The notes under the pieces: generated by a model
The model's database searches: none
Seen by the model: only the letters and a program-made list of their open reading frames with translations
What the model was told of the DNA's origin: nothing
Shown here: one piece after another, positions 15,720-23,495 of the stretch
How positions within the stretch are numbered: position 1 is the first letter of the stretch
How the letters are laid out: every line of letters begins with the position of its first letter
Assembly (NCBI GenBank): GCA_910587905.1
Contig: CAJUOF010000282.1
Location: 1 to 35,171, forward strand
Origin: an uncultured Lachnospiraceae bacterium
Lineage (GTDB): Bacteria; Bacillota_A; Clostridia; Lachnospirales; Lachnospiraceae
DNA: 35,171 nucleotides
Direction: 5' to 3'
Position numbers and translations under genes: made by a program

Positions 15720-16649
15720 ATGGAGAACAAGGCAGTTTTGACTGTGAAGGATCTTTCTGTATCCTTTCACATGTACGATAGAGGGCTGGAGCAGTACGAC
15801 CTTTCGGTGATTTCAAACCTGAATCTGGATGTGAGGTCGGGGGAGATCGTGGCGGTGGCAGGCTCCAGCGGTTCCGGGAAAAGCCTCCTGGCCCACGCGG
15901 TCATGGGACTTTTGCCGGGGAATGCGAAGATTCGGGGAGAGATCTGTTACCGGGGAGAGCTCTTAACCCAGAGGCGTAAGGAAATCCTGCGGGGAAAGGA
16001 GCTTGCGCTGGTCCCGCAGTCGGTGTCCTTCCTGGACCCGTTGATGCGGGTGGGAAGCCAGGTGAGGGGCGGAAGGAAGGATGAGGGCAGCCGCAGGGCC
16101 CAGAAAGAGATTTTTAAACGGTTCCGTCTGGAGGAACAGGTGGAAAAGCTGTATCCGTTTCAGCTTTCCGGGGGGATGGCCCGAAGAGTGCTGGTCTCCA
16201 CGGCAGTCTTAAGCGGCGCGGAGGTGATCCTGGCCGACGAGCCGACGCCTGGGCTGGATCTGGAGATGGCGGTGGAGGCTCTGAACGTCTTTCGGGAACT
16301 TGCGGACGAGGGAAAGGCAGTCGTTCTCATCACCCACGACATTGACTTGGCGTTCCATGTGGCAGACCGGATTGCTGTGTTTTATGCGGGAACCACCGTG
16401 GAGGTGGCGAGGGCTTCTGATTTTTTGGAAGGAAAAGAGGCGCTCCGCCATCCCTACTCGAAAGCGCTGTGGGAGGCGCTTCCTCAGAATGGTTTTCGGC
16501 CGATTCCAGGATTTCAGCCTTATGCGAAGGCGCTCCCAAAGGGATGTCTGTTCGGCCCCAGATGTCCCCATAAGACGGAGGGCTGTGAGAGGGAAATACC
16601 CATGAGAGAGCTTCGTGGGGGATATGTGAGGTGTATTCATGCGGATTGA
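15720..16649 (+). CDS. ABC importer ATPase, DppD/OppD-like with C-terminal Cys motif (system 2)
   Basis: A 309-residue ATPase: Walker A GSSGSGKS at residues 48-55, Q-loop LVPQSVSFLDP, signature QLSGGMARRV, Walker B VILADEPTPGLD, H-loop LITHD. Unlike the two ATPases of system 1 it keeps the peptide-importer C-terminal extension, with four cysteines in GCLFGPRCPHKTEGC and YVRCIHAD. In DppD/OppD-type proteins this spacing binds an iron-sulfur cluster. It starts 9 bases after the permease and overlaps the next ATPase by 11 bases. Confidence 0.9.
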   Translation: MENKAVLTVKDLSVSFHMYDRGLEQYDLSVISNLNLDVRSGEIVAVAGSSGSGKSLLAHAVMGLLPGNAKIRGEICYRGELLTQRRKEILRGKELALVPQSVSFLDPLMRVGSQVRGGRKDEGSRRAQKEIFKRFRLEEQVEKLYPFQLSGGMARRVLVSTAVLSGAEVILADEPTPGLDLEMAVEALNVFRELADEGKAVVLITHDIDLAFHVADRIAVFYAGTTVEVARASDFLEGKEALRHPYSKALWEALPQNGFRPIPGFQPYAKALPKGCLFGPRCPHKTEGCEREIPMRELRGGYVRCIHAD

Positions 16650-17241
16650 GGCGAGACATGTAAGCTTTCGGTACGGGGAGAGGCTGCCCTGGGTCCTTAA
16701 GGATCGGAGCGTTAGCCTGGAGGAGGGGGAGCGAGTCGGTCTGACAGGCCCAAGCGGATGCGGAAAAAGCACTTTGGTCCGGCTGCTGGCCGGCTATCTG
16801 AAACCGACGGAGGGAGAGATTCTGCTGGACGGAAAGCCGCTGCCCCAAAAGCAGGTTTCCCCGGTGCAGCTCATTTACCAGCACCCGGAGAAGGCGATCA
16901 ATCCCAGGTGGAAAATGAAAAAGGTTCTGCAGGAATCCGGCATGTACCGGGAGGAAGTTATGACGGCGCTGGGAATCGAGAAGGATTGGCTGGAACGGTA
17001 TCCCAGAGAGCTTTCCGGCGGCGAACTGCAGCGATTCTGTGTGGCCAGATCGCTGTTTCAGGGAACCAAATTTTTGCTGGCGGACGAGATGAGCACCATG
17101 CTGGACGTGATCACCCAGGCCCAGATTTGGAATTTGATGCTGAAAGAGGTGGATGAGCGCGGGCTGGGACTTTTGGTGGTTACTCACAACAAGGAGCTGG
17201 CAAAACGGGTCTGTACGAGAGTGATTTCTCTGGGATCATAA
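16639..17241 (+). CDS. ABC importer ATPase, DppF/NikE-like, short form (system 2)
   Basis: A 200-residue minimal ATPase: Walker A GPSGCGKS at residues 37-44, Q-loop LIYQHPEKAINP, signature ELSGGELQRF, Walker B FLLADEMSTMLD, H-loop VVTHNKE. The Walker B is followed by MSTML rather than the usual PTSAL. It is about 60 residues shorter than typical family members, lacking a C-terminal extension after the H-loop domain, but every nucleotide-binding motif is present. Last gene of operon 2. Confidence 0.87.
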   Translation: MRIEARHVSFRYGERLPWVLKDRSVSLEEGERVGLTGPSGCGKSTLVRLLAGYLKPTEGEILLDGKPLPQKQVSPVQLIYQHPEKAINPRWKMKKVLQESGMYREEVMTALGIEKDWLERYPRELSGGELQRFCVARSLFQGTKFLLADEMSTMLDVITQAQIWNLMLKEVDERGLGLLVVTHNKELAKRVCTRVISLGS

Positions 17242-17246
17242 GGTAT

Positions 17247-17315
17247 AAAATTCCTTCGTTTACAGATACTAGTATCACGCAAAATACCAGTATGGATAAA
17301 CGGAGGAATTTTTAT
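17247..17315 (+). terminator. Long hairpin with T-run after operon 2; 3' arm carries the next gene's ribosome site
   Basis: A 16-pair stem AAAATTCCTTCGTTTA (17247-17262) / TAAACGGAGGAATTTT (17297-17312), with one G-U pair and then T, looks like an operon 2 terminator. Its 3' arm contains the GGAGG that serves the ATG at 17317, so the same stem would hide that ribosome site. The loop holds two related 10-mers, ATACTAGTAT (17266-17275) and ATACCAGTAT (17284-17293), which could be operator half-sites. Confidence 0.6.
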
Positions 17316-17316
17316 T

Positions 17317-17475
17317 ATGAAAGCAACAGGAATCGTGAGAAGGATAGACCCTTGTGTTATAATAGGACAAAACTTGAAAGACCGCAGAAATACAGGGTTT
17401 TCGCTGATTTTGTCCAAAGCCTCAGACCAGAAAATTCGATGGTATTTCGGTCGGGATGGAATGAAAGCGGGGTGA
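17317..17475 (+). pseudogene. AbrB/SpoVT-family gene stump fused to unrelated sequence
   Basis: ATG 17317, behind a good GGAGG site, opens a 52-codon frame. Its first 11 residues MKATGIVRRID are the exact N-terminus usual for AbrB/SpoVT-type transition-state regulators. The next residues should be DLGRVVIPKE, but the frame continues PCVIIGQNLK to a stop at 17475. The DNA-binding domain is therefore lost. The change point, about 17350, may be the edge of an insertion or deletion and coincides with the start of mobile-element-type genes. A rearranged short product cannot be excluded. Confidence 0.6.
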
Positions 17476-17529
17476 GATTTTAACATCTACAATATAAGGA
17501 CTCTGTAAGCAGCAGTCCTGTCACAGTAG

Positions 17530-17570
17530 AGACGGACGGGAGAGATCACATCAAAATCTGTCCGTCTTTT
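17530..17570 (+). terminator. Rho-independent terminator
   Basis: Perfect 8-base arms AGACGGAC (17530-17537) and GTCCGTCT (17560-17567) with T4 at the end. It follows the AbrB-like stump and precedes the DUF5348-like gene, so it insulates the two. Confidence 0.7.
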
Positions 17571-17644
17571 GCGTTAAAAAGTCTAAAAATGGAAATAATT
17601 TCTAGTGAATATTGAGCTGTAAAAATGAATGGAGGAAAATGATG

Positions 17645-17857
17645 ATGAAACAAGGCGCTTTACTGTATAATCCGGAAAATAATAGAATGGACATCCGATT
17701 CAATTTAAAAGACTACTATGGAGGGCTACATTGCGGAACTGGGATGGAAGTATTACTTGATAAAAAATGGGTGCCGACACGGATTGAATTTGGCGATCAG
17801 TGGTATCTGGTAGGGATTGAAACGGATCAGCTTCCAGGTCTGATAGTGAGAATTTAA
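17645..17857 (+). CDS. DUF5348-like small protein
   Basis: About 70 residues (KQGALLYNPENNRMDIRF... then DQWYLVGI, ending GLIVRI), all beta-strand-like, with no membrane segment. It resembles DUF5348 proteins, small products found on clostridial conjugative elements. Three ATGs stand in a row at 17639, 17642 and 17645; GGAGG at 17631-17635 fits 17642 or 17645 best. No function is known. A terminator follows directly. Confidence 0.7.
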   Translation: MKQGALLYNPENNRMDIRFNLKDYYGGLHCGTGMEVLLDKKWVPTRIEFGDQWYLVGIETDQLPGLIVRI

Positions 17858-17871
17858 TAAAAATCTTTATG

Positions 17872-17911
17872 GAGGACGATTTCTTAGCTAAAAAGGAACC
17901 GTCCTCTTTTT
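17872..17911 (+). terminator. Rho-independent terminator after the DUF5348-like gene
   Basis: Arms GAGGACG (17872-17878) and CGTCCTC (17900-17906) pair perfectly and are followed by five T. It ends transcription of the preceding small gene. Confidence 0.8.
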
Positions 17912-17944
17912 ATGTTCAGAGGTGCGGGTAGGAAATATGGATGT

Positions 17945-17995
17945 GCGTATTTTGCGAAAGAATGTATTTAGCGTATTTATTTGCAGAAGCATTTT
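17945..17995 (+). repeat. Imperfect ~50-bp direct repeat, copy A
   Basis: A GCGTATTTTGCG... stretch continuing GCGTATTTATTTGCAGAA is partly repeated at 18751-18800. The two copies flank the gene at 18065-18694. Identity by eye is about 70%, and short GCGTAT/GCATAT units recur inside each. They may be binding sites for an element-encoded regulator. Confidence 0.35.
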
Positions 17996-18064
17996 AATCC
18001 GTATTCGGTTGTTATCGTATGTGTTAATTTATAGGTTCTAAGAAAAAGGGAGAGGAGCTTATAT

Positions 18065-18694
18065 ATGGACAAATCAGATGAAAAAGAGTTATACAAACAA
18101 GAAGGGGAGATTCTGGATCGCTCGGATGCTTTTATGGGATTTTTAACAGAATGTGGAGGCTTTATCAGCTCGAAAGCTGCCGCAGAAAAGTTTTATTCGG
18201 CAGAGAAGAGACAGGCAGGAAAAAATTATCATAATACATTGGTGCTTCTCCGGCAATATCGAACCATTGTATGGATGATGGAGTATTTTCCTGAAGTAAT
18301 TGCGGAGGAATTAGAAAAGCCTTTTGAAGGGATTGATATGCTGCTGGAACAGGTGGACATGGAAATGGCGCTGGGAAACCAGAGGCTGAAAACCCGTATG
18401 GAGGGCATACAGAAATCTAGGGTTTTACTGGATCGGGTCAATGAAGCGCTTACCGTGCTGAAAAAGAAGCCAGATGATGGGGAACGTCTTTACCAGGTGA
18501 TTTATTTAACGTATATTGCACCGGAACAACTGAGCCACACAGAGCTCCTGGATCGTTTGGGTATATCTTCCCGTCATTATTACCGGCTTCGTCAACAGGC
18601 GGTTATTGTTCTGTCGATACGCTTGTGGACGGCGCCGACCAAGGATGTGGATCTATGGCTGGAGATGCTGGCTTTGCTGGAAAATATAGAGTGA
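18065..18694 (+). CDS. Helix-rich protein with C-terminal sigma-like HTH, mobile-element type
   Basis: A 209-residue protein behind an AGGAG site. The N-terminal 130 residues are helical and polar. The C-terminal 50 residues contain SHTELLDRLGISSRHYYRLR, which fits a region-4-like helix-turn-helix as in phage and element late-gene activators. It could be an element-specific transcription factor. I do not recognise a named family with confidence. No other gene lies within 200 bases on either side. Confidence 0.55.
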   Translation: MDKSDEKELYKQEGEILDRSDAFMGFLTECGGFISSKAAAEKFYSAEKRQAGKNYHNTLVLLRQYRTIVWMMEYFPEVIAEELEKPFEGIDMLLEQVDMEMALGNQRLKTRMEGIQKSRVLLDRVNEALTVLKKKPDDGERLYQVIYLTYIAPEQLSHTELLDRLGISSRHYYRLRQQAVIVLSIRLWTAPTKDVDLWLEMLALLENIE

Positions 18695-18750
18695 AGCGTG
18701 TGTTTTCCGGGATTTATGTTACAATTTAGAAAGAGAAATGAAAATTTGTA

Positions 18751-18800
18751 CGCATTTTTGTGGAAAAACGCATTCGGCATATTTAAACGCAGAAAAATTA
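18751..18800 (+). repeat. Imperfect ~50-bp direct repeat, copy B
   Basis: GCATTTTTGTGG... through CGGCATATTTAAACGCAGAA aligns with 17945-17995 (copy A). It sits in a 360-base gene-free stretch (18695-19054) that otherwise holds only AT-rich sequence without a clear hairpin. Confidence 0.35.
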
Positions 18801-19054
18801 TGATTATGTGTTGATACGCTACCAGTAATACCAAATTATCGTGCATATGAGGGAAGTCGATTCCTGGCATGGCATGAAATTGGCACAGTCTTGCTCTTTG
18901 CTTGTAAATGAATATATGCTAAACTGAATATGCTGAAATCTGTGCCTGTTGCAAATTGCGCCTTTTTTGAAGGTGCTTTTTTCATGTCTGGATCTTGATT
19001 TTAGCGTAAAAAAGTTTGTCGGGAGAGACAGATGTTCAGAAAGAGGTGGTAAAA

Positions 19055-19594
19055 ATAAAAACCAGGGCGGAATTATATGGTCAGGAAGCCGCGGAGCTAT
19101 TGCGGCTGATATCCATGTATCCGGGTATTTCAGGGAAGCAGCTCTGCCGATTTTTTCCCGGACGGGAGGAGAAGATAAAAACACTGCTTACACATCTGGA
19201 AAAGCAGGGACGGATTGTTCCAGCGAGGTCAGGAGAATATTTTCTTTATGGAAGAGAAGTTATAAATCCGGACAGCGGCATGATGTGGGCGGTATGGGTT
19301 TTGCTGGATTTTATTGACCGGGTGGAATTTCATTCGCCCAGTGAATTCCCTGCGAAGATCCTGTTTTTTTCCAATGGGGAATTGTATGAGATCGTCTATG
19401 TCGGGGCCGGACAGGAAGCGCTTGTCACCCATGTTATAATCCGGAATGGAGAGAGCGGAGGACGGTACATTGTATTGCTGGACGATCCGGGGCAGATTGA
19501 GGCTTTGGATTTTCCGGGTATAAGCGGGTTCTGTACCGTGGATGAGTCGGGAAAAGTAAGCTACTACAGAAAAACTATGGAAGGAGAGATGTGA
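19055..19594 (+). CDS. DUF5697-like mobile-element protein, possible ATA start
   Basis: About 179 residues: KTRAELYGQEAAELLRLISMYPGISG opens a winged-helix-like N-terminal half (GKQLCRFFPGREEKIKTLLTHLEKQGRI). A beta-rich second half follows (FFSNGELYEIVYV, VLLDDPGQIEAL). The pattern resembles DUF5697 proteins of clostridial conjugative elements. No ATG or GTG fits: an AGAGGTGG ribosome site at 19042-19048 is correctly placed only for ATA at 19055, where family-like sequence begins. The alternative, TTG 19016, adds 13 residues and has no ribosome site. The next gene begins right after its stop. Confidence 0.6.
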   Translation: MKTRAELYGQEAAELLRLISMYPGISGKQLCRFFPGREEKIKTLLTHLEKQGRIVPARSGEYFLYGREVINPDSGMMWAVWVLLDFIDRVEFHSPSEFPAKILFFSNGELYEIVYVGAGQEALVTHVIIRNGESGGRYIVLLDDPGQIEALDFPGISGFCTVDESGKVSYYRKTMEGEM

Positions 19595-20257
19595 TTGGAT
19601 AGAAAAATCATTACACGCCGGATTGCAGACATCCGGAAAGAATTGCTGCACTTGAATCGTGACATCTGCGTAATGGATTCGATGGATGTTGAACAATATC
19701 CGGAAAATTATGAGGCTGTGTCAACAGAGGCAGGACTCAGGGCCGAGAGGATTGCCTGCCGGCTGCGAAGCCTTATTTACGCTTCTACGGAAGTTGGCAA
19801 GACGGAATACCTTGCCAGGGCCGGGGATGTTCAGGGCATAAAAATTTACTGCAGAGACGGTATCATGGAGGTTGTAATGCCGCGCCTTCTCCCCAAGAAA
19901 AGAATGCGACGGAGCAATCTTTTTTTGCTCGACCCGCTTCAGGCAATACTGAAACAATATTCGGAAAAAAAGCTGCTTCCCTATTTTAAAAAGTGTGTGG
20001 TATGTATCTGCCATGTATATGACCGTGACCTCCCGGACTGGTGCCTGCTCGATTACGATAATGTGCAGCAGAAACAAATCCTGGATATGATAGCCCTGTA
20101 TGTGATGGAGGACGACAGCGGCCTGCTCTGTGACGTATACCACACGACAGAGCTGGGGGATGAGGACGGCACGAACCTGTACATTATGGAGCAAAACCGG
20201 TTTGCAGGGTGGCTCCAGGAACGTAAAAAAACAGGGAAATCCATATCGGATTTTTGA
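19595..20257 (+). CDS. DUF6100-like mobile-element protein
   Basis: A 220-residue protein starting at TTG 19595, one base after the preceding stop and 8 bases from AGGAGAG. The N-terminal half is helical (IADIRKELLHLNRDICVMD). The middle has VVMPRLLPKKRMRRSN, and the C-terminal half is alpha/beta with a CVVCICHVYDRDLPDWCLLDYDN segment. The layout resembles DUF6100, found with DUF5697-like genes on clostridial elements. No catalytic motif is evident. It is probably co-translated with its upstream neighbour. Confidence 0.6.
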   Translation: MDRKIITRRIADIRKELLHLNRDICVMDSMDVEQYPENYEAVSTEAGLRAERIACRLRSLIYASTEVGKTEYLARAGDVQGIKIYCRDGIMEVVMPRLLPKKRMRRSNLFLLDPLQAILKQYSEKKLLPYFKKCVVCICHVYDRDLPDWCLLDYDNVQQKQILDMIALYVMEDDSGLLCDVYHTTELGDEDGTNLYIMEQNRFAGWLQERKKTGKSISDF

Positions 20258-20399
20258 CTGTTTTCCCTCTGTTTTTTTCCTATATGCGGAGAATCTCGTT
20301 ATCTGCCGGAAATCCTGCATGTTTAACGATTTTTGGACAATGGTTTTTACCGAGGTCTTTAGTCGCCTCGGTAAAGATCGGGAAAGGAGATGGCAGCCA

Positions 20400-21521
20400 A
20401 TGAATGGCAGAAAGGGTTTTCCCAGGAAGGGGACGCTGGCGTACCGGCTGCTGGAGCTGACGGCCATCTGCGGGGAAATACCGGCAGATCTTGTCCGGCG
20501 CCTTCCCGGTGGGGCCAGCTACAAGGAAAGCGTCATCACGTCGCTTAAGAAGGTGGGACTTTTGCAGACATACTATAGGGACAGGCTTCGGGGATATCGT
20601 CTGGGACGGCGGGGAAAAGGGATTCTTCTGGCAGAACGGCCGGAACGGTTCTCCTTTTATCTTACCGGGAACACGGACACCAACCGGATCAGGAGCGAGG
20701 TGTCCCGGCGCCTGCGGCTGCATCGGACAGCAGAAATTTATATTGCTATGCTGAATGCGGGAGTGGCGGTCTTTCGGGACGAAAAGCCTCCCATCTTTGC
20801 ACAGGCGGACTCTCCTGTTTCTGTAATGGAGATGTCTGCTTTTTATGGTTCCCGTGAAATTAAGGAGATGGGGCTGGAGACCGTGAAAATCCGGGGTTCC
20901 CGGATGACGGGGGTTTTGCTTACCTCATCGGGGATTTTTCTTATTTACAATGGCGGGCCTTACAGGATGAAATGGGACTATCGGGCAGAACAGAGGGCGC
21001 AGGTGCTCTTAAAGTTAATTTTGTGCCAGAGGCGCTTTCCTGCCCAGTATGCCAGGACAGAGGTCTCCGGTTTGTTGTTTGGCGATGGTCTGGATACGTT
21101 TTATCAAATTCTTTCTGACAGTGACGGAAAACGCCGCTGTTTTTTTCTGTTGGATGGAGACTATGAACATTTTTATTATTTTACAAATGACAGACACGGA
21201 GAGACTTTACTGCGGCTGTTATGCAGCCTGGAAAAAACGGAAGAGCTGAATCAGATACTTTTGCAGGGGTGGAGGGAAAAGGATGCCGGCCTGCCGATAG
21301 AAAATGATGCGATAGACGAGGCAGGCAATCCGGTCTTGTTTGGGTATTTCTTTGACATCCCCCGGATTAACCGTTTTTTTACCGCACTGCAGCTACAGAA
21401 CCGGAAAGGAACCATCGTATGTTTTGATTTTCAGCAGGAAGTACTCCGGCGCTTTTGTGGTAGGAAAGTGAGACTTTCTGTTCTTGACTTTGAAAAATTT
21501 GAAAGGGGGTTTTTTCTATAG
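20400..21521 (+). CDS. Conjugation-region protein with N-terminal winged helix
   Basis: A 373-residue protein with ATG 20400 behind GGAAAGGAGA; the frame is open from 20130 but the upstream part overlaps the previous gene and is a shadow. Residues 10-75 (LAYRLLELTAICGEIPADLV, then SLKKVGLLQTYYRDRLRGYRLGR) look like a winged helix. The rest is alpha/beta and soluble, ending LSVLDFEKFERGFFL. It stands just before the coupling protein. That position and the winged helix recall replication-relaxation or accessory mobilisation proteins, but I do not recognise the family. Confidence 0.6.
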   Translation: MNGRKGFPRKGTLAYRLLELTAICGEIPADLVRRLPGGASYKESVITSLKKVGLLQTYYRDRLRGYRLGRRGKGILLAERPERFSFYLTGNTDTNRIRSEVSRRLRLHRTAEIYIAMLNAGVAVFRDEKPPIFAQADSPVSVMEMSAFYGSREIKEMGLETVKIRGSRMTGVLLTSSGIFLIYNGGPYRMKWDYRAEQRAQVLLKLILCQRRFPAQYARTEVSGLLFGDGLDTFYQILSDSDGKRRCFFLLDGDYEHFYYFTNDRHGETLLRLLCSLEKTEELNQILLQGWREKDAGLPIENDAIDEAGNPVLFGYFFDIPRINRFFTALQLQNRKGTIVCFDFQQEVLRRFCGRKVRLSVLDFEKFERGFFL

Positions 21522-23416
21522 ACAAACGAAAAATCTGGAAATATTTGCTGCCCATAGCCTTAGCCATTTTCATGCTGTTGTATGTGGATGGCTTTCTGGC
21601 ACAGATGATCGGAAACTATGCCCGTTGGAAACAGAGCGGGGGCTATCCGGGAGGTGGCACATTCCCCGCGTTTGCTTCCCTGTCACCTGCTGTCTGCCTG
21701 TATGAGGCATTGCGCTTTCCTTATGGGCTTTGCGGACTGTTGGTGATCGGCACTCTGGTAATCGTATTGCTTCTGGCCGTCTGGGCCGGCCGGGGAAACC
21801 GGGGGGAATACGATAAAGACCGGAATTTCACCTATTCGGTAAACGGCACCTATGGGACATCCGGCTGGATGGGACGAAAGGAAATGAAGGGCGTTCTTGA
21901 GCTGGTAACAGATCTGCGCCATTACCGGGGGATCGTGCTGGGGGTGCTTGGGAAGAAATATGCCTGTGTGCCTGAGAAAACCAGGCTGAACAGCAACCTG
22001 GCGGTTTACGGCGCCAGCGGTTCTATGAAGACCCGTTCGTTCTGTATGAACCGCATCCTGCAGGGGGTGTCCCGCGGGGAATCCCTGGTCATCTGCGACC
22101 CGAAATCAGAGCTGTATGAGAAATCCAGTGAATATCTGCGGGATAAGGGCTATACGGTCCGGGTGTTCAACCTAGTCAGCCCGGAAAATTCCGATTCCTG
22201 GAACTGTCTTTCCGAGATAGAGGGCCAGGAACTGATGGCACAGCTTTTTGTCGATGTCATCATCAAGAATACGACAGAGGGCGGAAAAAGTGATCATTTT
22301 TGGGATTCCGCGGAGATGAACCTGTTAAAAGCGCTGGTCCTGTACGTGGATAAGGGTTATCCACCGGAAACCCGGAATATGGGGCAGGTATATCAGCTGC
22401 TCACTTTAAATTCGGAGAGTGCCCTGAACAGCCTTTTTGACGTGCTGCCGAATCATCATCCCGCGAAGGGGCCTTACAGCCTGTTTAAACAGGCGTCCGA
22501 TTCCGTGCGCAGCGGTGTCATTATCGGACTGGGGAGCAGGCTCCAGGTATTCCAGTCCGAGCTGATCAAAAAGATTACGGCAAGGGACGAGATTGATCTG
22601 GAGCTTATGGGGAAAGAACCCTGTGCTTACTTCCTTGTGACCAGCGACCAGGACAGTACCTTTGATTTTCTGGCGTCCCTGTTTTTGTCCTTTGTTTTTA
22701 TCAAGCTGGTCCGGTATGCGGACAAGAACTGTGAGGGCGGGAGGCTTCCGGTGCCGGTCCATGTGCTGGGGGAGGAACTGACGGCCTGCGGCACGATCCC
22801 GGACCTATCCAGACGTTTGAGCGTGATCCGTTCCAGGAATATCTCCATGTCCTGTGTGTTTCAGAATCTTGCCGGGCTGCAGAACCGATATCCGCAAAAC
22901 CTCTGGCAGGAAATTTTAGGGAATTGTGACGTCCAGCTTTTCTTAGGCTGTACAGACCCTTTGACGGCGGAATTTGTTTCTTCCCGTACCGGCCTTGCCA
23001 GCGTAGCGGTTTCCAGCAAATCCAAACGTCTGGGGACATGGAGGCTTTCCGACTACACGCCGGAATTCCGGGAGACCAGCGGGGTGGGAAGGCGGCCGGT
23101 GCTGACCCCGGACGAGGTGTTGCGTCTGCCGGTTGATGAAGCGCTGGTCATTATCCGCGGCAAAAAGCCCCTGAAGGTGGACAAAATGGATTATTCCAGG
23201 CATCCGGAGTTTCCCCTGATCCGCTCTTGTAAAGCTTCTGCGCACATCCCGGAATGGCGCAGGCTGGAGGCGGAGACGGCGGACACACCAAAACAGGAAA
23301 TCAATGTTCCAAAAGCAGCTTTAAAGTCATCGGTACAAAAGAAAGCGCAGAAAGTTGTTCCAAAACAGGCACCTGCCCGCATTGTATCAATGGACAAGGA
23401 ATCTCTTATGTCCTGA
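21518..23416 (+). CDS. TraG/VirD4-type conjugative coupling ATPase, likely ATA start
   Basis: About 632 residues. Two N-terminal membrane segments are followed by a P-loop GASGSMKTRSF near residue 165, then LVICDPKSELYEKSSEYLRDKG, SDHFWDSAEMNLLKALVLY and the C-terminal IPDLSRRLSVIRSRNISMSC, VFQNLAGLQNRYP block. This is the order of VirD4/TraG coupling proteins, which pump relaxosome DNA into the mating channel. Two deviations stand out: the P-loop has M where GK(S/T) expects G, and the usual LDEFANIG Walker B reads LGEELTACG. The best start is ATA 21518 (GGGGG 8 bases upstream, giving DKRKIWKY before the first segment); the other choice is TTG 21545. Confidence 0.85.
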   Translation: MDKRKIWKYLLPIALAIFMLLYVDGFLAQMIGNYARWKQSGGYPGGGTFPAFASLSPAVCLYEALRFPYGLCGLLVIGTLVIVLLLAVWAGRGNRGEYDKDRNFTYSVNGTYGTSGWMGRKEMKGVLELVTDLRHYRGIVLGVLGKKYACVPEKTRLNSNLAVYGASGSMKTRSFCMNRILQGVSRGESLVICDPKSELYEKSSEYLRDKGYTVRVFNLVSPENSDSWNCLSEIEGQELMAQLFVDVIIKNTTEGGKSDHFWDSAEMNLLKALVLYVDKGYPPETRNMGQVYQLLTLNSESALNSLFDVLPNHHPAKGPYSLFKQASDSVRSGVIIGLGSRLQVFQSELIKKITARDEIDLELMGKEPCAYFLVTSDQDSTFDFLASLFLSFVFIKLVRYADKNCEGGRLPVPVHVLGEELTACGTIPDLSRRLSVIRSRNISMSCVFQNLAGLQNRYPQNLWQEILGNCDVQLFLGCTDPLTAEFVSSRTGLASVAVSSKSKRLGTWRLSDYTPEFRETSGVGRRPVLTPDEVLRLPVDEALVIIRGKKPLKVDKMDYSRHPEFPLIRSCKASAHIPEWRRLEAETADTPKQEINVPKAALKSSVQKKAQKVVPKQAPARIVSMDKESLMS

Positions 23417-23495
23417 ATGGTATTGTTATGAGCAGGGGGATTATACAGGTCTGCCCTGTCAGATAGAACAAAATTTTATATATGGAGGTATTTAT

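Noticed and set aside
17184..17486. Minus-strand ORF of 100 codons over the operon 2 end and AbrB-like stump
   Set aside because: It crosses the terminator hairpin, has no ribosome site or recognisable domain, and overlaps the end of a certain gene.
23355..23495. Upstream extension of the S1-repeat protein (CPEWYCYEQGDY...)
   Set aside because: Its frame overlaps the coupling protein end and lacks a ribosome site, while ATG 23496 has GGAGG. The residues look protein-like, so a lost small gene is possible but unsupported.
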